NCBI GenBank assembly: GCA_945992255.1
Contig: CAMFVQ010000052.1
Location: forward strand, 1 to 47,097
Direction of reading: 5' to 3'
DNA from: an uncultured Clostridia bacterium
GTDB lineage: Bacteria > Bacillota > Clostridia > Christensenellales > UBA3700
DNA: 47,097 nucleotides
Positions 43,133 through 47,097 of the stretch are shown in pieces. The stretch's first letter is position 1; every line of letters begins with the position of its first letter. Made by a program: the position numbers and the translations under genes. The notes beneath the pieces are model-generated. The model was not told the origin of the DNA and did no database searches. It saw only the letters and a program-made list of their open reading frames with translations.

Positions 43133-44134
43133 ATGGCAAAAAAAATTATTTATAGTGCGATTCAACCATCAGGCATAATGACGTTAGGAAATTTTATTGG
43201 TGCTGTAAATAATTGGCGTAGCATTCAAGAAAATCCAGACAACCAATGTTTGTTTGCTTTGGCTGACTTACACACAATTACCGTAAGACAAGACCCAGAA
43301 CAATTTAGAAAAAATGCTATGTCTTTCTTTGCTTTGCTTATGGCAATGGGCATTGACAAAGACAAGTCAATTTTGTATTTTCAATCTCACGTGCATGAGC
43401 ATAGCGAGCTTGCTTGGCTGCTCAACTGCTACACTTATGTGGGCGAGATGAGCCGTATGACTCAGTTCAAGGACAAGTCTGCTAAACACAGCGACAACAT
43501 CAATATGGGACTTATGGACTATCCAGTGCTTATGGCGGCTGACATTTTGCTCTATGGTACCAATGTTGTGCCAGTGGGAGTAGACCAACTCCAACACCTA
43601 GAGATTGCTCGTGATATTGCAGTGAGAGTCAACAATATTTATGGTGATATTTTCAATGTTCCTGAGGGTATGGTCAACAAAGTTGGTGCCAAGATTATGA
43701 GTTTGCAAGACCCAACTGCTAAGATGAGTAAGTCGGACCCAACACCAAATGCAGTGGTAAGCGTGCTTGATGACCCAGCTGTGATACTCAAAAAGTTCAA
43801 AAAAGCAGTGACAGACAGCGATACCAATATCATCTATGACCCAGAGAATAAGCCGGGCATTTCCAACTTGCTTACTATATTGGCAGTATGTACAGGCAAG
43901 AGCATAGAAGATGTTGTAGCTGAGTGTGATGGACTTAGATATGGCGATCTAAAAATCCGTGTTGCAGATGCTGTCATCGAGATGATAAGACCATTTAGAG
44001 CAAAATATGATGCTTTGATGGCTGATGAGGCATACTTGCTCGAAGTTGCAAGAGAGGGAAGAGATAAGGCAGCTGAGCTTGCTAGACCATATCTCGAAAA
44101 ATTCAAGCGTGCTATAGGATATGTGCTAATTTAA
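43133..44134 (+). CDS. trpS: Tryptophanyl-tRNA synthetase
   Basis: Class I synthetase of 333 residues. The HIGH-type signature reads TLGNFIGA (17-24) and KMSKS is at 197-201. Ribosome site AGGAG precedes the ATG. Its TAA overlaps the ATG of the DUF5685 gene, so the downstream trio may be expressed with it. Confidence 0.97.
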   Translation: MAKKIIYSAIQPSGIMTLGNFIGAVNNWRSIQENPDNQCLFALADLHTITVRQDPEQFRKNAMSFFALLMAMGIDKDKSILYFQSHVHEHSELAWLLNCYTYVGEMSRMTQFKDKSAKHSDNINMGLMDYPVLMAADILLYGTNVVPVGVDQLQHLEIARDIAVRVNNIYGDIFNVPEGMVNKVGAKIMSLQDPTAKMSKSDPTPNAVVSVLDDPAVILKKFKKAVTDSDTNIIYDPENKPGISNLLTILAVCTGKSIEDVVAECDGLRYGDLKIRVADAVIEMIRPFRAKYDALMADEAYLLEVAREGRDKAAELARPYLEKFKRAIGYVLI

Positions 44135-45006
44135 TGTTCGGATACGTTATACCTGACAAACCAAATATGTTCATCAAGGACTTTACAGTCTACAAGGCTT
44201 TCTATTGTGGATTGTGCAAGTCTATTGGCAAAAAATGCGGTCAAATGATGAGATTTACCACCAATTATGACATAACATTCTTGTCAGTGCTGGCACATGA
44301 TATTTTGGATAAAGAAGTAGTTTTCAACAATGAGTCTTGCATTTTGTCACCACTCAAAAAAAAGAGCATTGTCAAAGATAACGACTTGCTAAGACAAATT
44401 GTCAATATAAACACGATTTTGGCACATTATAAATTGCAAGACAATATCATTGATGACAATTCTCTCAAAGCTAAAATGCTAAATGCTGTCGTAGTCAAAA
44501 AACATTACAAAAGAGCCAAAGTTGAGAGCGAAAACTATGACAAAATTGTGGGAGAGGGCTACAAAGAGCTTAGACAGCTCGAACAAAACAATACCGCAGG
44601 TGCAGAGATAGTTGCCCACCCATTCGGCAATATTATGCTTGAGATTGCCAAAGAGCTTTTTGGTGAAAAATACACCGACAGCTTGGGCGAGATTATGTAC
44701 AACGTGGGCAAATGGATATATTGTGTAGATGCCATTGATGACATTGATGATGATTTCAAAGAGCAAAAATACAACGTTTTCCTAGTAGATTATGACTACA
44801 AAGACAAAGCAACATTCTTAGCCGACAAGCAAGAGGAATTGGAACTGTTGCTGATGAGCTGTTACAACAAAATATCTTCAGCTTATGACAATATACAACT
44901 CACTCGTTATGACGGAGTGATTACCAACATTTTGTGGTACGGAATACTACAAAGAACCAAAGAAATTTTAAGGAGCGTGACCAAGTGCGAAAAGATCCGT
45001 ATTTGA
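44134..45006 (+). CDS. DUF5685-family protein
   Basis: Protein of 290 residues with the family opening MFGYVIPDKP and the cysteine-containing segment YKAFYCGLCKSIG (C25, C28). It has no obvious membrane helix and is mostly helical. An Asp-rich stretch DAIDDIDDD at 199-207 recalls metal-binding motifs of prenyl-transferring enzymes, but this resemblance is only visual. The function of the family is unknown. It is coupled to trpS by a one-base overlap, and its end overlaps the J-like gene by 22 bases. Gene order DUF5685, J-like, membrane protein suggests one process. Confidence 0.82.
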   Translation: MFGYVIPDKPNMFIKDFTVYKAFYCGLCKSIGKKCGQMMRFTTNYDITFLSVLAHDILDKEVVFNNESCILSPLKKKSIVKDNDLLRQIVNINTILAHYKLQDNIIDDNSLKAKMLNAVVVKKHYKRAKVESENYDKIVGEGYKELRQLEQNNTAGAEIVAHPFGNIMLEIAKELFGEKYTDSLGEIMYNVGKWIYCVDAIDDIDDDFKEQKYNVFLVDYDYKDKATFLADKQEELELLLMSCYNKISSAYDNIQLTRYDGVITNILWYGILQRTKEILRSVTKCEKIRI

Positions 45007-45623
45007 TTCTTGGGGTTAGCCATGATGCAACCCAAACACAAATTACCGCAGCATATGAAAGTTTGCGTGCAATTTACCAAAACCAACTCTTTGAAGAAGG
45101 CGAAGTTGGCAATGAGGCAGGTCGCAAACTAGCTGAGCTTGATGCGGCTTATCAAGAGTGCTTAGAAGAAAAACAAAACGATTTTACTGTGACAACAAGT
45201 GGAAGTTTTGGCGATATTGAAAATCTAATTCGTGCAGGCAACATCGAAGATGCTCAGACAATGCTCGACAATATCGAAACTCGTGATGCCAAGTGGCACT
45301 ATCTTCAAGCCGTGATTTATCACAAAAGAGGCTGGAATGTAGAGAGCAAAAAACAGCTTGATATTGCAATCACTTTGGACGACACCAACGAAGATTACAA
45401 ACAAGCTAGAGAAAGATTGAACAAAGTTTTGGCTGGCGCAAATGCCGAGGAGAGTAGCTCCCAAAATGGCAGTGCTAGACAACAACGTGCAGGGTATTCT
45501 CGCCCTGACAAAAATCCACAATCGGCTTCAACCGCTGATGCTTGCTGCAACACTTGTAGCACGCTTATATGCTTGGATTGTTGCTGTGAAAGTTGTGGTG
45601 GGGACTTGATTCCTTGTTGCTGA
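44985..45623 (+). CDS. J-domain-like protein without HPD, with cysteine-rich tail
   Basis: Protein of 212 residues. It starts RKDPYLILGVSHDATQTQI, as DnaJ domains do, and continues in helices up to LDAAYQECLEE. The HPD tripeptide needed to stimulate DnaK is absent; LRAIYQNQ occupies its place. A tetratricopeptide-like middle (AGNIEDAQTMLDNI, KRGWNVESKKQLDIAI) and a polar linker follow. The last 27 residues hold ten cysteines, including LDCCCESCGGDLIPCC. The start is GTG at 44985, 9 bases after AAGGAG; a longer upstream frame overlapping DUF5685 was rejected. The tail could bind metal or be a lipid-modification site; this is speculation. Confidence 0.8.
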   Translation: MRKDPYLILGVSHDATQTQITAAYESLRAIYQNQLFEEGEVGNEAGRKLAELDAAYQECLEEKQNDFTVTTSGSFGDIENLIRAGNIEDAQTMLDNIETRDAKWHYLQAVIYHKRGWNVESKKQLDIAITLDDTNEDYKQARERLNKVLAGANAEESSSQNGSARQQRAGYSRPDKNPQSASTADACCNTCSTLICLDCCCESCGGDLIPCC

Positions 45624-45624
45624 T

Positions 45625-46212
45625 ATGAGAAACCAAAGAAGTTACAATGTAGCAATCGCAGGTATTTCGGCAGCATTGACGATTATTTCGTTGATGCTTG
45701 CCATTTTTTTACCCACAATGAAGCTTGCTTTCTTTGTGATTTCTTCACTTTGCAGCGCTATGCCACTCACCAAAGATAGGTGGTGGGCATCGGTTGCAAC
45801 CTTTGTTGTGGCTGGACTTATAGGCTTTTTTGTAGGCAATATCAAAGCTATTCCTTACCTTTTGTTTTTTGGACCATATTCTTTGATAGCGTGGCTGTGC
45901 GACTTCAAATTGTATGATACAAGACTAAACAAAGCTCTCAAAATAATTGTTATTGTGGTGCTAAAACTTACTTATTTTGCACTTGCTTTTTGGGGTTGCT
46001 ACAAGCTGATGGGATTGGTGATAAGTGATATTGTCATCGGCAAATTCACAATGAACACACCTGTATTTTGGCTGGTGGGCTTGGTAATATTTAGCTTGTA
46101 TGACCCACTATATCGCTGGGTATACAAGGTTATGTGCTACAAAATAAACAAACTTGTGGGCAATGGGGGAAACAATTCTGCACCACCAAAGAATGAGGAC
46201 TTGTTCGACTAG
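45625..46212 (+). CDS. Multipass membrane protein of unknown function
   Basis: Hydrophobic protein of 195 residues with about five or six membrane segments and a polar C-terminal tail ending ENDLFD-like (PPKNEDLFD). The first part, YNVAIAGISAALTIISLMLAIFLP, resembles the start of small ECF-type or queuosine-type transporter subunits, but I cannot assign a family. It starts one base after the J-like gene's stop, so it is part of the same coupled unit. Confidence 0.72.
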   Translation: MRNQRSYNVAIAGISAALTIISLMLAIFLPTMKLAFFVISSLCSAMPLTKDRWWASVATFVVAGLIGFFVGNIKAIPYLLFFGPYSLIAWLCDFKLYDTRLNKALKIIVIVVLKLTYFALAFWGCYKLMGLVISDIVIGKFTMNTPVFWLVGLVIFSLYDPLYRWVYKVMCYKINKLVGNGGNNSAPPKNEDLFD

Positions 46213-46382
46213 ATATGCTTGTAGATTTGGGGATATTCAGTTTATTGGGGAGCATGTCAAGGCAATCAATAAATGAGATTGTATATGAGCAATGTCGAGA
46301 TATTTTCGCAAAATAATCATCATATAGCATAATATTATTTTGAAAGAATATAGCAAAAACTCAATACATATACGCAAAAATG

Positions 46383-46414
46383 AAAAAAGTAGACTTGGTT
46401 GAGCCTACTTTTTT
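46383..46414. terminator. Bidirectional terminator
   Basis: AAAAAAGTAG (46383-46392) and CTACTTTTTT (46405-46414) form a stem that ends in T runs on both strands. It lies between the membrane-protein gene (plus) and the cysteine-rich gene (minus). Bases 46213-46382 hold nothing else recognisable. Confidence 0.85.
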
Positions 46415-46463
46415 TGATAATTTGGATATTATCAAGCAATGGGTTGTCTAGTATGTATATGTA

Positions 46464-46778
46464 TTATGGAGTTGGGGTCTCAGGTGGTCGCTCAGGAGTA
46501 GTAGTTCCTCCGCCTGTGCCTGTTCCACCAGTGCCAGTACCTCCCGTTCCACTGCCGCCAGTTGTGCCTCCACCGCCAACTATCACTGGCCTTTGACAGC
46601 AACATTGCATTGCCATCATAATTAGCAACAAGCAAGTGCAGTCACAGCAAGAGCCACTTCTACTTTGTCTGTTGTCATTGTATCCACAACCTAAGCAATC
46701 TCCAAATTCATCTGCTCGGTCACATTTGTTGTTGCAACAGCACATCAGCAGCAACAACCACAAACAACAATTGTTCAT
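46464..46778 (-). CDS. Small cysteine-rich protein with Gly/Thr-rich tail
   Basis: Protein of 104 residues. The first 62 residues contain 15 cysteines in clusters (NNCC, MCCCNNKC, SCCDCTC, QCCC) and two short hydrophobic stretches (LWLLLLM, LLLIMMAM). The C-terminal 40 residues are low-complexity, with repeated GTGGT units and a PERPPETPTP end. The minus strand is supported by a strong AAGGAGG (46784-46790) 5 bases before the ATG; the opposite-strand proline-rich frame has no such site. Cysteine-rich small proteins occur in spore coats, but no family was recognised. TCATATT, similar to a sigma-E -35 box, lies upstream on the minus strand without a good -10 match. Confidence 0.65.
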   Translation of the reverse strand: MNNCCLWLLLLMCCCNNKCDRADEFGDCLGCGYNDNRQSRSGSCCDCTCLLLIMMAMQCCCQRPVIVGGGGTTGGSGTGGTGTGGTGTGGGTTTPERPPETPTP

Positions 46779-46794
46779 ATTTGCCTCCTTTTTT

Positions 46795-47083
46795 ACATTG
46801 TTATTGCTTAATCTACAATATGAGACAAAATATTTTTTGGTGAATGAGTTAATATGTATGTAGGCTCATACGAACATAGAACCCAATAGGGCATCGCATT
46901 TTGCACGAGAGTAGAAAGCCAAAAGCAGAAAAGTCTAGCAATTTTTGGGATTGTCAAAAGATAAAAGCTAAGAAAAATAATATCAACAAATGTTCAAGAG
47001 CGGCTTTAGGTGGCTTTTATTGGTAGAAACATAGAAAAACACTATAAATTTTGGGCGAGCGGTGACAAAACATAAAGAAAGCT
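46795..47083. other. Non-coding end of window
   Basis: AT-rich sequence upstream of the cysteine-rich gene. No coding region with a ribosome site, hairpin with T run, or RNA gene was recognised. Confidence 0.5.
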
Positions 47084-47097
47084 GGGGGGGGGGGGGG
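47084..47097. other. Terminal poly-G run
   Basis: Fourteen consecutive G residues end the window. In a low-GC genome this most likely reflects a short-read sequencing artefact at a contig end and not genomic sequence. Confidence 0.7.

Noticed and set aside
44934-44984. Longer start for the J-like protein
   Set aside because: The extra residues overlap DUF5685 coding sequence, and AAGGAG is correctly spaced for GTG at 44985.
46399-46596. Plus-strand frame with proline/valine repeats
   Set aside because: It is the complement of the Gly/Thr-rich tail on the minus strand and lacks a ribosome site, while the minus-strand gene has AAGGAGG.

Overview
The window is about 47 kb of a low-GC, spore-forming Gram-positive chromosome, most likely an uncultured anaerobic Clostridia-type bacterium (Bacillota). 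The evidence is spoIIID, spoVG and a 26-codon spoVM, three tandem Spo0A-type boxes, Firmicutes gene order around priA-def-fmt-rsmB-rlmN-rsgA-rpe, TTGACA/TATAAT promoters with 16-18 bp spacers, and strong Shine-Dalgarno sites. No species can be named from sequence alone. No rRNA, tRNA, CRISPR array, insertion sequence or prophage was seen. The last 14 bases are all G, probably a sequencing or assembly artefact at a contig end.

Layout. 1-260: two palindromic, REP-like elements. 315-4854: a mannoside-use operon (PfkB sugar kinase, manA, GH2 beta-mannosidase). 5012-10052, minus strand: a stand-alone trpB and a 1225-residue surface lipoprotein built of about five divergent repeats. 10274-13168: two half-size TauE/SafE permease genes, spoIIID, a TtcA-like tRNA thiolase gene and a small multidrug-export-family gene whose promoter interleaves with the ttcA promoter. 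13313-14311: a lipoprotein of unknown function. 14535-19503: a tightly coupled operon of an intact PAP2 phosphatase, a PAP2 paralogue that has lost its catalytic residues, an acyl/AMP ligase and an FGGY kinase. 19659-22011: spoVG facing away from murC, with palindromic half-sites over the spoVG promoter, then a small unknown gene behind three Spo0A boxes. 22072-26235: pcrA-ligA.

26405-36929: one long housekeeping operon, yicC-gmk-rpoZ-coaBC-priA-def-fmt-rsmB-rlmN-rsgA-rpe, followed by spoVM. It keeps the Bacillus order but lacks remA, prpC-prkC and thiN at their usual places. 37081-38049, minus strand: a degenerate medium-chain dehydrogenase. 38314-41452: rpmE, a DUF1385-PrmC fusion and prfA, so the release factor sits beside the methyltransferase that modifies its GGQ loop. 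41507-44134: thrC and trpS. 44134-46212: a coupled trio of a DUF5685 protein, a J-like protein without HPD and with a cysteine-rich tail, and a membrane protein. 46464-46778, minus strand: a cysteine-rich small protein.

The best candidates for undescribed biology are the PAP2/pseudo-PAP2/ligase/FGGY operon, the DUF5685/J-like/membrane trio with its cysteine-rich neighbour, the Spo0A-box-controlled 103-residue protein, and the recurrent leaderless-looking promoters (ttcA-like, PAP2, murC). All assignments rest on reading motifs and gene order by eye; no database search was run.
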